Assembly: GCA_001828545.1 (NCBI GenBank)
Contig: MHYW01000006.1
Coordinates: forward strand, 1-18,386
DNA: 18,386 nucleotides
DNA from: Planctomycetes bacterium RIFCSPHIGHO2_12_FULL_52_36
Lineage (GTDB): Bacteria > Planctomycetota > Brocadiia > Brocadiales > Bathyanammoxibiaceae
Direction: 5' to 3'
Both the position numbers and the translations under genes were made by a program. Positions within the stretch are counted from its first letter, which is position 1; each line of letters starts with the position of its first letter. This document shows, piece by piece, positions 1 through 7,476 of the stretch. The notes beneath the pieces are model-generated. The model worked only from the letters and a program-made list of their open reading frames with translations, ran no database searches and had not been told where the DNA came from.

Positions 1-94
1 AATCCCATTTCTTCTTAAGACAATTACTTATGAGATTGCTTCGGGCTAAGGCCCTCGCAATGACAGCCTGTCTCGGATTTTTTCAGAGGTCTCA
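1..94. repeat. Dispersed repeat, partial copy cut by the window edge
   Basis: This stretch is identical over all 94 bases to 7576-7669, in the same orientation. It is the right-hand part of a longer element whose full copy spans about 7477-7670. The visible part contains GATTGCTTC and CTCGCAATGACAG, which are the right arms of inverted repeats in the full copy. The element ends 11 bases before the rodA stop codon, so its hairpins could act as the 3' end of the elongasome transcript. The left part lies outside the window. Confidence 0.9.
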
Positions 95-105
95 GAAATA
101 AATAT

Positions 106-1206
106 CTAGCAAAAATCCTCTCTGGCCAGGTTCACCTTGTTCCGCATCCCCACGTTGATTATGAGGGAGAGGGCAATAAAGGAGGTGAGGAGTGAAGAGC
201 CTCCGTAGCTCACGAAGGGGAGGTTTATGCCCGTGATGGGGGCCAGGCCCAGTACCATGGCCATGTTTATCAGCCCCTGGGAGGCGAACATGGCGGCCAG
301 GCCAGTGAGGATGAGCCTCCCCACCGGCTCACGGGTCCTGCGGGCAATACCCAGGGTGCCTGCCAGGAAGGTTACGTAGAGGAGGATTACCAGGAGGGTA
401 CGAAGGAACCCCCACTCCTCCGCTATTACGGCGAAGATGAAATCAGTGTGCGGTTCTGGCAGTACCCCCAACTGGGTCTGGACGCCCTTCCCCCAGCCCT
501 GCCCCAGTACCCCGCCTGAACCGATGGCTATGAGGCCCTGGAGCCGATGGTAAGCGGCGCCCCAGTCCTGGTTTGCGTTGGGCCATAGAAAGCCGAATAC
601 CCTATCCTTTTGATACCCCCTGAGGAGTATAAACCACATTAAGGGCAGGGAGGCCAGGGCCATGGGTACGAGGAGGATAAAGTGTTTTATCCTCGCCCCG
701 GTGACGAACACCATGGCAAAGAATATGGGCGGCAGTATCATCCCGGTGCCCAGGTCGGGTTCCATAAAGATGAGCGCCAGAGGTACAAGGGTGAAGGCCA
801 GCGAGACAGCCAGGACGTGGAGTTTCTTGTAACTGTCCTTGTACATAAGATATTTCGCCAGGGCCAGTACCAGGATAATCTTCAAGAACTCAGAGGGCTG
901 GAGGTTGACCGGTCCCAGGTCAAACCACCTCCTTGATCCCCGGACAGAGGTGCCCATTATGAGCACCGCTACGAGGGCTAATATCCCCAGCAGGTAATAG
1001 ATATAGGCGTATCTTACTATACTAAGATAGTCAAGATAGAGTAGTCCAAAAAATACCCCCAGTCCTAACCCCATCCAGATGAGTTGCTTTAAGACGTGAC
1101 CCTGGGAGGCGGCGCTCCATATAAAAAAAAGGCCGATGGTGAAGAGACCGCAGATAGAGATGAACACCAGCCAATCAAACCCCCTGAATAGTCTTTTGTT
1201 GAGCAC
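106..1206 (-). CDS. rodA: Peptidoglycan glycosyltransferase RodA (SEDS family)
   Basis: RodA is the SEDS polymerase of the elongasome. It joins lipid II units into glycan strands in the inner membrane, partnered by the transpeptidase PBP2. The 366-residue product is almost entirely hydrophobic, with about ten membrane segments, the usual size for the family. Family signatures seen are NLQPSEFLKI (101-110), EPDLGTG (149-155), the catalytic-loop PHTDFIFA with the expected essential Asp255, and the C-terminal GINLPFVSYGGSSLL (326-340). The start is a GTG preceded by GAAGGG, which overlaps the end of mrdA; only 4 bases separate the two genes, so they are translationally linked. It is the last gene of the mreB operon, and a repeat element begins just after its stop. 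RodA rather than FtsW is favoured by the neighbours. Confidence 0.95.
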   Translation of the reverse strand: MLNKRLFRGFDWLVFISICGLFTIGLFFIWSAASQGHVLKQLIWMGLGLGVFFGLLYLDYLSIVRYAYIYYLLGILALVAVLIMGTSVRGSRRWFDLGPVNLQPSEFLKIILVLALAKYLMYKDSYKKLHVLAVSLAFTLVPLALIFMEPDLGTGMILPPIFFAMVFVTGARIKHFILLVPMALASLPLMWFILLRGYQKDRVFGFLWPNANQDWGAAYHRLQGLIAIGSGGVLGQGWGKGVQTQLGVLPEPHTDFIFAVIAEEWGFLRTLLVILLYVTFLAGTLGIARRTREPVGRLILTGLAAMFASQGLINMAMVLGLAPITGINLPFVSYGGSSLLTSFIALSLIINVGMRNKVNLAREDFC

Positions 1207-1210
1207 GCCT

Positions 1211-3181
1211 TTAGCGCCCTTCTATCCCTGTATCTCTTTTAGCCGTAAGCTGTGCCGTATCCCTGTGGAGCAGGCCCTGGGCCAGTTGCTGGGCTACGGG
1301 TGCCGCTACCTCCCCGCCGTGTCCTGTAGTCTCTTCCACCACCACACAGAGACAGTAGCGGGGGTTATTGTAAGGCATGTAGCCCAGGAACCAGGCATGA
1401 TAAACCCCTTTTGTGCCTGTCTGCGAGGTACCTGTCTTTCCTGCTACCTCCAGGACGTCTAACCCTTTGCCTCTGGCAGTGCCGTTGATTACCACCCTTC
1501 GCAAGGCGTTACGCAGTACCTTGAGGTGCTCAGGGGAGATGGATACGGTGCCTTTCTTGCGTGATCCGCCTGAGGCGGATTCCCACGGCAGGTCTTCTTC
1601 CAATGAGACTACTTTTCTCAACAGGTGGGGGCTAACCAATTTCCCGCCATTGGCGACGGTGGCCATCATGCGGGTCATCTGTAGCGGAGTTGTAAGGAGT
1701 TCTCCCTGTCCTATGGAGAGGTTCAGCCTCTCCCCAAGGGAACGGGTTACCGGCACAAGGCCAGCCCCCTCAAAGGGGAGGTCTATCCCGGTCTTCTCCC
1801 CAAGGCCAAAGGCCCGGGCCTTATTTTCCAGGTTAACCCCCTCCAATCGCTTCGCCGTCTCATAGAAGTAAATATTACAGGAATGTTCCATGGCTTCTTC
1901 CAGCCTCATCTGATAGTGGGTGGAGGTGCAGTGACGGAATCTATCTCCTATCATAAGTTTGCCGCCACAGTAAAATTGGGTAGAGGGGGCAATCTCTCCC
2001 CCCGCGAGGGCACTCAGGGCGGTTATGGGCTTGAAGGTGGAGCCTGGGGGCAGGGCCGCCTGGAGCGGACGGTTTAAAAGGGGTTTCCGTGGGTCACTGG
2101 CCAGGCGGGTGTAATCCAGGTTAAAGGTGTTGAGGTCAAACCCCGGGCAACTTGCCAGGGCCAGGATTTCCCCCGTCTCGGTGTCCATTACTACTATTGA
2201 GCCGTTTTTATCTCCCAATCCACTCAGGGCCGATTCTGCCAACCTCTGCACGTCCAGGTCCAGGGTCAGAAAGAGGTCATGACCTGCCTGGGGGGGCATG
2301 TCAAATATAACTTTATCCACCTTCAGGGTCTTTAAGACAATCTCTTCTATCCTTTTCCCTGGCCTCCCCTGGAGTTCTACGTCGTACTGGGCCTCCAGAC
2401 CACCCCGTCCCACCAGGGTATCTTTGGAAAGGGTGCTATAGTAGAGGCTCAGTCTACTGTCGGATGACTCCACGCGCAGGCCCTTGATTTTCTGCCATTC
2501 CGCCTCCGAGAGTTTGCCTAGGGACCCCAGGAGGTGACAGGCCAGTTCTCCGTTGGGATAGTATCTCTTTGGTCTAGCCACCAGAGACACCCCAGGGTAC
2601 TGTTCCAGCCTGGTCTCTAGTTCCGCCGCCTTTTCAACTGATATATTTTTAGCTATGGGGAGAGAGGCAAGTTCCTCCTGGATGCGTACCCTCCTTTTGC
2701 GGCCTCTCTGGACGTTCTTTTTGATAGATTCCACCCTCTTTACCGCCACTTCAGCCCTTGCCAGTAGTTCGTCGGGTTTGAGGTCTAAGAGCCTTGATAC
2801 CCTCTCCACCCATAGGTCATCGTAAGGGTGGCATTCCTGACACGCCGTGTCTCTCCTCTTATGGGCCTTGATTTTGGAGAGGTCTGGAGGGAGTTCGTTA
2901 GATTCATCTTTGGCGGACCTGGAGGCGTAGTAGCTGTAAAGGAGGTTCTTGTAGCGCACCTCCACGTCAAAAGAGGCCTCTTCCAGGGCGAGGGGTCTAC
3001 CGTGTCGGTCGTAGATACTGCCCCTGCGGGCCGATAAGGTGTGCTCCTTTATGAGACGTTTCTTGGAGAGGCCGCTGTATTTCCCTCCCTGGACGAGTTG
3101 TAATTGGGCCAACCTCCCCACCAGTGCCAGGTGGAGCAACGCTATCAAGACGAAGAGTATCTTGAGTCTGTTAGGATACAT
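1211..3181 (-). CDS. mrdA: Penicillin-binding protein 2 (peptidoglycan transpeptidase)
   Basis: This is the class B PBP that cross-links new peptidoglycan together with RodA. An N-terminal membrane anchor (about 8-26) is followed by a pedestal domain (RRGSIYDRHGRPLA at 52-65) and a transpeptidase domain (about 320-635). The three active-site motifs are intact: STFK with Ser381, SCN at 434-436 and KTGT at 582-585. Length is 656 aa, typical. ATG 3181 has AAGGTGG just upstream and overlaps the end of mreD by 11 bp. Two oddities stand out. First, a CxxCH motif (CQECH, 114-118), a c-type haem attachment signature, sits in an insertion of the pedestal domain that would face the periplasm. Second, a palindromic repeat at 1564-1580 encodes ESASGG (534-539) inside the transpeptidase domain. 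Confidence 0.95.
   Translation of the reverse strand: MYPNRLKILFVLIALLHLALVGRLAQLQLVQGGKYSGLSKKRLIKEHTLSARRGSIYDRHGRPLALEEASFDVEVRYKNLLYSYYASRSAKDESNELPPDLSKIKAHKRRDTACQECHPYDDLWVERVSRLLDLKPDELLARAEVAVKRVESIKKNVQRGRKRRVRIQEELASLPIAKNISVEKAAELETRLEQYPGVSLVARPKRYYPNGELACHLLGSLGKLSEAEWQKIKGLRVESSDSRLSLYYSTLSKDTLVGRGGLEAQYDVELQGRPGKRIEEIVLKTLKVDKVIFDMPPQAGHDLFLTLDLDVQRLAESALSGLGDKNGSIVVMDTETGEILALASCPGFDLNTFNLDYTRLASDPRKPLLNRPLQAALPPGSTFKPITALSALAGGEIAPSTQFYCGGKLMIGDRFRHCTSTHYQMRLEEAMEHSCNIYFYETAKRLEGVNLENKARAFGLGEKTGIDLPFEGAGLVPVTRSLGERLNLSIGQGELLTTPLQMTRMMATVANGGKLVSPHLLRKVVSLEEDLPWESASGGSRKKGTVSISPEHLKVLRNALRRVVINGTARGKGLDVLEVAGKTGTSQTGTKGVYHAWFLGYMPYNNPRYCLCVVVEETTGHGGEVAAPVAQQLAQGLLHRDTAQLTAKRDTGIEGR
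1564..1580. repeat. Palindromic repeat (family i) inside mrdA
   Basis: ATCCGCCT and AGGCGGAT form 8-bp arms around one central base. On the coding (minus) strand the centre reads C, so the frame TCC GCC TCA GGC GGA is open and gives SASGG. The opposite orientation would place TGA in the frame. The same element recurs at 5889, 7332, 8778, 8815 and 11421. Confidence 0.9.
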
Positions 3182-3674
3182 CCTTCCACCTTACGGGGGG
3201 CAGAAATTTTTTGAGTAGGAAATACGGTACGGGGGCCACGACCAGGGTAAGGAGGGTGCCCATGAAGACCTTCCAGAGGACGGAGAGGGGGTCAATGGAG
3301 TGGTAGGTCAGCCCGAGGATTATGGCGCATCCCCCCCGGTGTATCAGGGAGGCAAGCAGGACCACCAGTAGCTGGACCAGTATGGGGTCATTGTAGAATT
3401 TATCCTTGAGGAGTCCAACTATCAGGGCTATCCCTACGAAGAAGGAACTGTGCAGGCCCACGGGGTCGTTGGAGAACAAATCCCTGGCAAGCCCCATAAC
3501 CAGGCCAACAAGGCTTGCCTGGAGCAGTTCCAGCCTCAGGGCACAGAAGACCGTGATGGGCAGGAAGAGGTCTGGTTTTATCCCCAGGAGGGTGCCTCCC
3601 AGGTTGTAGGGGAAGGTGGTGGTCTCAAGGATGGCTATAAAGAGGGCAGTGGCTACTAGTATTACCCAGAGCAC
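3171..3674 (-). CDS. mreD: Rod shape-determining protein MreD
   Basis: MreD is a small inner-membrane partner of MreB, MreC, PBP2 and RodA. The product has five or six hydrophobic segments and the family-typical stretch GLARDLFSNDPVGLHS after the second one; at 167 aa it has the normal length. The reading frame is open up to an ATG at 3755, but that would overlap mreC by 77 bp and add a polar, repeat-like leader. The GTG at 3674 is preferred because AGAAGGTGAG stands just upstream, the mreC stop lies 4 bp before it, and the protein then starts directly with its first membrane segment. Its end overlaps the mrdA start by 11 bp. Identification rests on context, topology and the short motif, since MreD sequences diverge strongly. 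Confidence 0.88.
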   Translation of the reverse strand: MLWVILVATALFIAILETTTFPYNLGGTLLGIKPDLFLPITVFCALRLELLQASLVGLVMGLARDLFSNDPVGLHSSFFVGIALIVGLLKDKFYNDPILVQLLVVLLASLIHRGGCAIILGLTYHSIDPLSVLWKVFMGTLLTLVVAPVPYFLLKKFLPPVRWKDVS

Positions 3675-3678
3675 AATC

Positions 3679-4620
3679 TCACCTTCTGTTGCCAGCGGTG
3701 CTGCTGCTTGCCAGCGGTACTGGCGTCTGCCCGCTTCCTTTACTGCTGGTAACATTCCGTGACTCTTGACCGTCCTGGAGGGGAGGTGCGCTGAGGATTA
3801 GTACGGCATCTAACTTGGTAAAGTCCACCCCTGGCTTGAGCTTTAGGGTCTTATATGGCGTCCCTTCCTCTTCCACGTCATCTGCCACGGTAGCAATGTA
3901 GAGGGAGTCTGGGTAGATGCCTCCGATAGGGGCTGAGACCACCCTGAAGCCCTTCTGTACCTTTCCACCTGAGGTGGACCACTTGGGCAGATATTTTAGA
4001 CGGCATAACCCGCCAGAAGTCCCCTCTACCACCCCCAGGTCGCTAGTCTCCAGTATCCTGGCAGGCACCCTGGAGGCCGGGTCTGTGATTAGGAGCACCC
4101 TGCTGGTATAGGGGCCTACTGAGGATACCCTCCCCACCAGTGCGTCCTGGGCCAGCACTACGCTATCTTTAGCAACTCCGTGCCTTGAGCCTACGTCTAT
4201 CAGGAAGGTCTTCCTGAAGTCTGAGACGTCATAACCTACCACGTGGGCCAGCAGAGGCCTTTGCGGCGCCTTTACCTCTTTATAATACTCCGTAACGGAG
4301 GCAAGTTCGGTCTGGAGTCGGGCTACGGCAACCTCTCTTTGGACCAGCCGGTTCTGCAGCCCCTGGACCTCCCCCTCCAGTTCTTTTACCCTCCTGGAGG
4401 CAGTCCAGGAGGTTGGTACCCATACGAAGGCCTGCTTAACCACTCGTCCTGCCTCAAGGAAGGCCTTCTGCACTGGTTTAAAGGGAGAACCTGCCAGGAG
4501 CCTTACTTTATCTGAGAAGGCAAAGGGCAGGCTGAGGAGAGCAAGGGAAATTACCAAAGGAATGAGGGCCAGGAGTATCTTCCTGGGGGGATTATGCCTT
4601 CTAGACCTCCACCTCTTCAT
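3679..4620 (-). CDS. mreC: Rod shape-determining protein MreC
   Basis: MreC is the periplasmic scaffold that links MreB filaments to PBP2 and RodA. A short basic N-terminus (MKRWRSRRHNPPRK) precedes one membrane segment (about 15-34). A coiled coil follows (about 75-115, heptad-like VKELEGEVQGLQNRL), then the MreC beta domain (about 122-278), with the recognisable stretches VVGYDVSDFRKTFLIDVGSRHGV (127-149) split by loops and VGPYTSRVLLITDP (168-181). The last ~35 residues are a low-complexity Ser/Pro tail. The start overlaps the mreB end by 20 bp and has no clear ribosome-binding site, so translational coupling to mreB is likely. Length is 313 aa, normal. Confidence 0.93.
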   Translation of the reverse strand: MKRWRSRRHNPPRKILLALIPLVISLALLSLPFAFSDKVRLLAGSPFKPVQKAFLEAGRVVKQAFVWVPTSWTASRRVKELEGEVQGLQNRLVQREVAVARLQTELASVTEYYKEVKAPQRPLLAHVVGYDVSDFRKTFLIDVGSRHGVAKDSVVLAQDALVGRVSSVGPYTSRVLLITDPASRVPARILETSDLGVVEGTSGGLCRLKYLPKWSTSGGKVQKGFRVVSAPIGGIYPDSLYIATVADDVEEEGTPYKTLKLKPGVDFTKLDAVLILSAPPLQDGQESRNVTSSKGSGQTPVPLASSSTAGNRR

Positions 4621-5656
4621 TTTGTAATACGTCTTTGTAGATATCCAGGTTTTCCAGCAGTATCCCGGTGCCCCTGGCTACTGCGGTGAGGGGGTCTTCG
4701 GCTATACGGACGGCCATACCCGTCTCCTCGGCCAGAAATTTGTCTAACCCTCTCAGAAGCGAGCCACCCCCAACCATCACCATCCCGTACTCCAGGAGGT
4801 CTGAGGCCAGTTCAGGCACAGTCCTCTCCAGTACGGTCTTTACTGCATTGGCTATGTGATCCACGGGCCCTCTCAATGCCTCCCTGACCTCTTCAGAACT
4901 CATCACCGTGGCCCTGGGCAGGCCTGAGATGGTATCCCGCCCTTTAATGTCCATGGTAACCTCTTCTTCCATGGGATAGGCCGAGCCTATTTCCAGCTTG
5001 ATGTTCTCAGCCGTCCTGTACCCGATGTCCATGTTGTAGTTATTGCGGACGTAGTGGACTATGGACTCGTCCATCTCATCCCCTGCTACCCTGAGGCTGA
5101 CGTGGGTAAAGATGTCTCCCAGGGATAGGACGGCTACCTCGGTGGTACCACCGCCAATATCTACAATCATATGGGCCACAGGCTCGCTGATGGGTAGACC
5201 GATGCCTATGGCGGCCGCCTTGGGCTCTGAGACCAGGTAGACCTCCCTGGCCCCTGCCCTCTCCGAGGAGTTAACTACCGCCCGCCTCTCTACCGCCGTA
5301 ATCCCTGACGGGATGGCGATGATTAACCTGGGCCTTAACCCCCATTTCCTCTTATGTACCTTCTGGATGAAGTATTTAAGGAGGGCCTCGGTGATGTCAA
5401 AGTCGGCAATGACCCCGTGTTTTAGCGGCCTTATCACAGAGATAGTATCAGGTGCCTTCTCCAGCATGGCCTTTGCAGTGTTACCCACCGCCTTGCCACC
5501 CAGGAGTACCTTGTTAGTCCCCGGCCTTACGGCCACCACCGTTGGTTCGGAGAGCACTACCCCGCGACCAGGTAGACATACCAGGGTATTAGCCGTACCC
5601 AAATCAATGCCAATGTCCGTGGACATCAGTCCCATGAAGAAATCTACTGGATGCAT
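4601..5656 (-). CDS. mreB: Rod shape-determining protein MreB (bacterial actin)
   Basis: MreB is an actin-like ATPase that forms short membrane-associated filaments guiding the elongasome. The actin-fold nucleotide motifs are present: phosphate-1 GIDLGTANT (16-24), the connect region IAIPSGITAVERRAV (113-127), phosphate-2 DIGGGTTEVAV (166-176) and the adenosine motif MVMVGGGSLLRGL near the C-terminus. At 351 aa it matches family length. ATG 5656 has GGTGAG immediately upstream; a later ATG (MGLMSTDIGID) is a possible alternative that gives a more usual N-terminus. It is the first gene of mreB-mreC-mreD-mrdA-rodA, and a candidate promoter lies directly upstream. Confidence 0.97.
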   Translation of the reverse strand: MHPVDFFMGLMSTDIGIDLGTANTLVCLPGRGVVLSEPTVVAVRPGTNKVLLGGKAVGNTAKAMLEKAPDTISVIRPLKHGVIADFDITEALLKYFIQKVHKRKWGLRPRLIIAIPSGITAVERRAVVNSSERAGAREVYLVSEPKAAAIGIGLPISEPVAHMIVDIGGGTTEVAVLSLGDIFTHVSLRVAGDEMDESIVHYVRNNYNMDIGYRTAENIKLEIGSAYPMEEEVTMDIKGRDTISGLPRATVMSSEEVREALRGPVDHIANAVKTVLERTVPELASDLLEYGMVMVGGGSLLRGLDKFLAEETGMAVRIAEDPLTAVARGTGILLENLDIYKDVLQNEEVEV

Positions 5657-5677
5657 GGTCTCACCGTCTCATTAGAT

Positions 5678-5706
5678 ATTATACTTGTTGTAGGTTTACT
5701 GGTCAT
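5678..5706 (-). promoter_or_regulatory. Candidate housekeeping promoter of the mreB operon
   Basis: Read on the minus strand, a perfect -10 box TATAAT (5683-5678) lies 17 bp from a -35-like ATGACC (5706-5701, four of six matches to TTGACA). Transcription would start near 5671, giving a leader of about 15 bases before the mreB ATG. A 10-bp palindrome CCATATATGG (5713-5722) lies just upstream of the -35 box and could be an operator, but nothing else supports that. Confidence 0.6.
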
Positions 5707-5888
5707 ATAATACCATATATGGACACAAAAAGTCAAAAAAAAACGCCACTCCCCTTTATTTTAGCCCTGTTCAACGTTGTCTTTTCGCATGGCACTTCAC
5801 CTCTAACGGATTATAGGTTGGCATGGTGAAATGTCAAGGGAAAAATAAAAAGCTACTGAAGACCATAGACTATGGACTAAAAAAATCC

Positions 5889-5905
5889 ATCCGCCTCAGG
5901 CGGAT
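5889..5905. repeat. Palindromic repeat (family i), intergenic copy
   Basis: ATCCGCCT-C-AGGCGGAT, the same 17-bp palindrome as in mrdA but in the reverse central-base orientation. It lies between tatC and mreB, about 70 bases beyond the tatC stop. Confidence 0.9.
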
Positions 5906-5943
5906 TAGTATTCTGAATTCTGACTACTGTATTCTTTATTCTT

Positions 5944-5976
5944 CCCCTAGCCCCTACCCCCAGGCCCCTAAACCCC
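5944..5976 (-). other. G-quadruplex-like tract at the tatC 3' end
   Basis: On the minus (coding) strand five runs of four or five G are separated by loops of 4, 3, 2 and 3 bases. The first run touches the last base of the tatC stop codon, so the tract would form the start of the tatC mRNA 3' region. A similar G-rich stretch (7427-7454, plus strand) lies on the other side of tatC. Confidence 0.55.
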
Positions 5977-7370
5977 TAATCCCTGTCCAGCCCTTTCGTC
6001 CACCCTGTCACCTTTTCCGCATCCACAGGCTCTCCCCCTGGGCTTATCCTGAGTTGGTGTCCCTGACGGACCTCTTTCTTCTCTTCCCCTACCGCTACGA
6101 CGACACTGCCCTTTATGGACGTCACCGTAACAGTGCCCTCAAAGACTTTTATATCTGTCTCTCCATTCTCCAGGTTTACCACACAAGAGGGGGTATTCAC
6201 ATTGAAAGACCCACTGTCTTTCTCAATGGCTACAAGGAGTTCCCCCTCCAGAAGTTCTACCCTCCGTTGCCCTGGGAGTACCAGCCTGGAAGATTCGTTG
6301 ACGTAAAGTCTGATACCGCGGCCCTTACGGATATAGCCCCCACCTGCTAAAAAGAGCTGGGCCTTTGCCCCCCGTCCTGTCCGCAGGGTGGTACCTCTGT
6401 AAAACTTTGTAGGGGCAGGTTTAAAACCTGCCCCTACATCCTTGGTAGCCGTCTGGGGTAGGGGCGACCGGCCGGTCGCCACTACAGGAAAGATTTCCAC
6501 AGTACCCACAACCCTTTGCACCTCTCCCACGGTGGGCAGGGTGAGATAGGCATAAACGCCCAGGGTGAGGAGGGAGATTACACCCACCAGCCCCCCTGCG
6601 TAAAGGAACGCCCTCCTGGTAGGCCTCACTAAGAGGATACCCACCTCGTAAAGGACCATTACGGGCAGGGCGGTGCCGCTCTGGGTAAAGGGGTCGGCCG
6701 TGGGGGTAATCATGGCGGCAAGGATAAAGGCCCCCAGGACGGCGAACTTCCTCCACTGGATGTAATTCTCCGCCGTGAAGACCCCCACCTTGTTCAGGAG
6801 TAGCATTACCAGAGGCAATTGAAAGACCAGCCCCAGGGCAAGGGTCAAGAGAAATACCAGAGAGACGTACTGGCTCATGGTGATAATGGGCTCTATCCCA
6901 GGCCCCAGGATACGGATGAGGAACTGGAGGGCGAGGGGGATGAGGACAAAGTATCCGAAGAGCCCGCCCAGGAGGAAGCCTATGACAGAAAAGGGGAGGA
7001 ACATCTTCACGTAACGGCGCTCGTGCCTGTATAGCCCAACCGATACAAACCTCCATGCCTGATACAAGACCATTGGATAGGACAGGAAGAAGGCGCTGAT
7101 AAGACAGAGCTTTATATAGGCAAAGAAACCTTCCTGATAACTCAGCACCTTAAGGGTGGCAGATAACCCCATTGACTCCATAGTCAGGCTGTGGGGCCTC
7201 TTGGCCACCCATAGGATTTGAGACTTGAAGGCCCAGCAGAGGAAGAAACAGACAATGAGGCCTATGATGCAGATGATTATCCTGAGGCGTAGTTCCTCCA
7301 GGTGCTCCCCCAGAGACAGCCTTTTTTCTTCTCCGCCTGAGGCGGACTCCTGGTGTGGTGTATTGTCCAT
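5976..7370 (-). CDS. tatC: TatC twin-arginine translocase fused to a FecR-like domain
   Basis: TatC is the membrane receptor for twin-arginine signal peptides. Residues 19-250 form a full TatC: GEHLEELRLR at 21-30, YQAWRFVSVGLYRHER at 103-118 and AMITPTADPFTQ at 219-230, with six membrane segments. The frame then continues through a seventh hydrophobic segment (about 253-278) into about 180 residues resembling a FecR sensor domain: GTVEIFPV at 289-296, YRGTTLRTGRGAKAQLFLAGG at 324-344, and FNVNTPSCVVNLENG with FEGTVTV near 389-416. TatC normally ends in the cytoplasm, so the extra segment would put the FecR-like part in the periplasm. Residues 296-321 are encoded by two palindromic repeats inserted in an early FecR loop. 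ATG 7370 is preferred over an upstream ATG (7400) because AGGGGAG precedes it. Product is 464 aa against about 250 for ordinary TatC. Confidence 0.9.
   Translation of the reverse strand: MDNTPHQESASGGEEKRLSLGEHLEELRLRIIICIIGLIVCFFLCWAFKSQILWVAKRPHSLTMESMGLSATLKVLSYQEGFFAYIKLCLISAFFLSYPMVLYQAWRFVSVGLYRHERRYVKMFLPFSVIGFLLGGLFGYFVLIPLALQFLIRILGPGIEPIITMSQYVSLVFLLTLALGLVFQLPLVMLLLNKVGVFTAENYIQWRKFAVLGAFILAAMITPTADPFTQSGTALPVMVLYEVGILLVRPTRRAFLYAGGLVGVISLLTLGVYAYLTLPTVGEVQRVVGTVEIFPVVATGRSPLPQTATKDVGAGFKPAPTKFYRGTTLRTGRGAKAQLFLAGGGYIRKGRGIRLYVNESSRLVLPGQRRVELLEGELLVAIEKDSGSFNVNTPSCVVNLENGETDIKVFEGTVTVTSIKGSVVVAVGEEKKEVRQGHQLRISPGGEPVDAEKVTGWTKGLDRD
6408..6438. repeat. Palindromic repeat (family ii, AGGTTT core) inside the tatC fusion
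   Basis: A perfect 31-bp palindrome with 15-bp arms (TGTAGGGGCAGGTTT and its complement) around one base. Within the tatC fusion it encodes the repeat-derived peptide VGAGFKPAPT (residues about 312-321). It shares the outer arm GTAGGGGC with 6458-6485 and 9770-9797. Confidence 0.92.
6458..6485. repeat. Palindromic repeat (family ii, GACCGG core) inside the tatC fusion
   Basis: A 28-bp palindrome, GTAGGGGCGACCGG followed by CCGGTCGCCACTAC, with one mismatched pair. It encodes residues 296-305 of the tatC fusion and lies 19 bases from the other family (ii) unit at 6408-6438. Confidence 0.9.
7332..7346. repeat. Palindromic repeat (family i) inside tatC
   Basis: A 15-bp copy (TCCGCCT-G-AGGCGGA on the plus strand) near the 5' end of tatC. 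On the coding strand it reads TCC GCC TCA GGC GGA, giving SASGG at residues 9-13 in the cytoplasmic tail before the first membrane segment. Confidence 0.9.
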
Positions 7371-7390
7371 ATCTCCCCTGGCGCTATGAT

Positions 7391-7396
7391 AGTATA
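7391..7396 (-). promoter_or_regulatory. Candidate extended -10 promoter of tatC
   Basis: On the minus strand TATACT is preceded by TGG, an extended -10 arrangement, about 20 bases before the preferred tatC ATG. The -35 position (AAGACT, 17-bp spacer) matches the consensus poorly, so the call rests on the extended -10 alone. Confidence 0.35.
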
Positions 7397-7426
7397 CCAT
7401 CAGGGCAATTACAAGTCTTAGAACTA

Positions 7427-7454
7427 GGGGGTAGGGAGTAGGGGGGGGTAGGGG
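7427..7454 (+). other. G-quadruplex-like tract upstream of tatC
   Basis: Plus-strand G runs of 5, 3, 8 and 4 are separated by TA, AGTA and TA. The tract lies between the divergent tatC and ribH genes, beside the left end of the mobile-looking repeat. It resembles the tract at 5944-5976 in inverted orientation: both contain GGGGGTAGGG and end in TAGGGGAA followed by an A-rich stretch. Confidence 0.5.
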
Positions 7455-7476
7455 AAAAAGAATTACAAATTACAAA

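Larger units (their letters stand above)
5657..5975. other. Intergenic region between tatC end and mreB start
   Basis: This 319-bp stretch holds the mreB promoter, the palindrome CCATATATGG (5713-5722), a 13-bp palindrome CCATAG-A-CTATGG (5863-5875), a family (i) palindrome (5889-5905) and a G-rich tract (minus strand, 5944-5976) touching the tatC stop. An open frame crosses the plus strand here but runs into the tatC gene without family features, so I do not call it a gene. The A/T-rich text around 5905-5940 looks like decayed repeat sequence. Confidence 0.6.

Noticed and set aside
3675..3755. ATG 3755 as the mreD start
   Set aside because: It would overlap mreC by 77 bp and add a polar leader; GTG 3674 has a good ribosome-binding site right after the mreC stop.
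5823..6350. Plus-strand open frame of 175 codons overlapping the tatC 3' end
   Set aside because: It begins in repeat-like intergenic sequence, shows no family features and lies antisense to the FecR-like coding region, which has clear protein signatures.
6421..7056. Minus-strand open frame of 211 codons inside tatC
   Set aside because: Its product is Pro/His/Arg-rich shadow sequence in another frame of the well-supported TatC membrane region.
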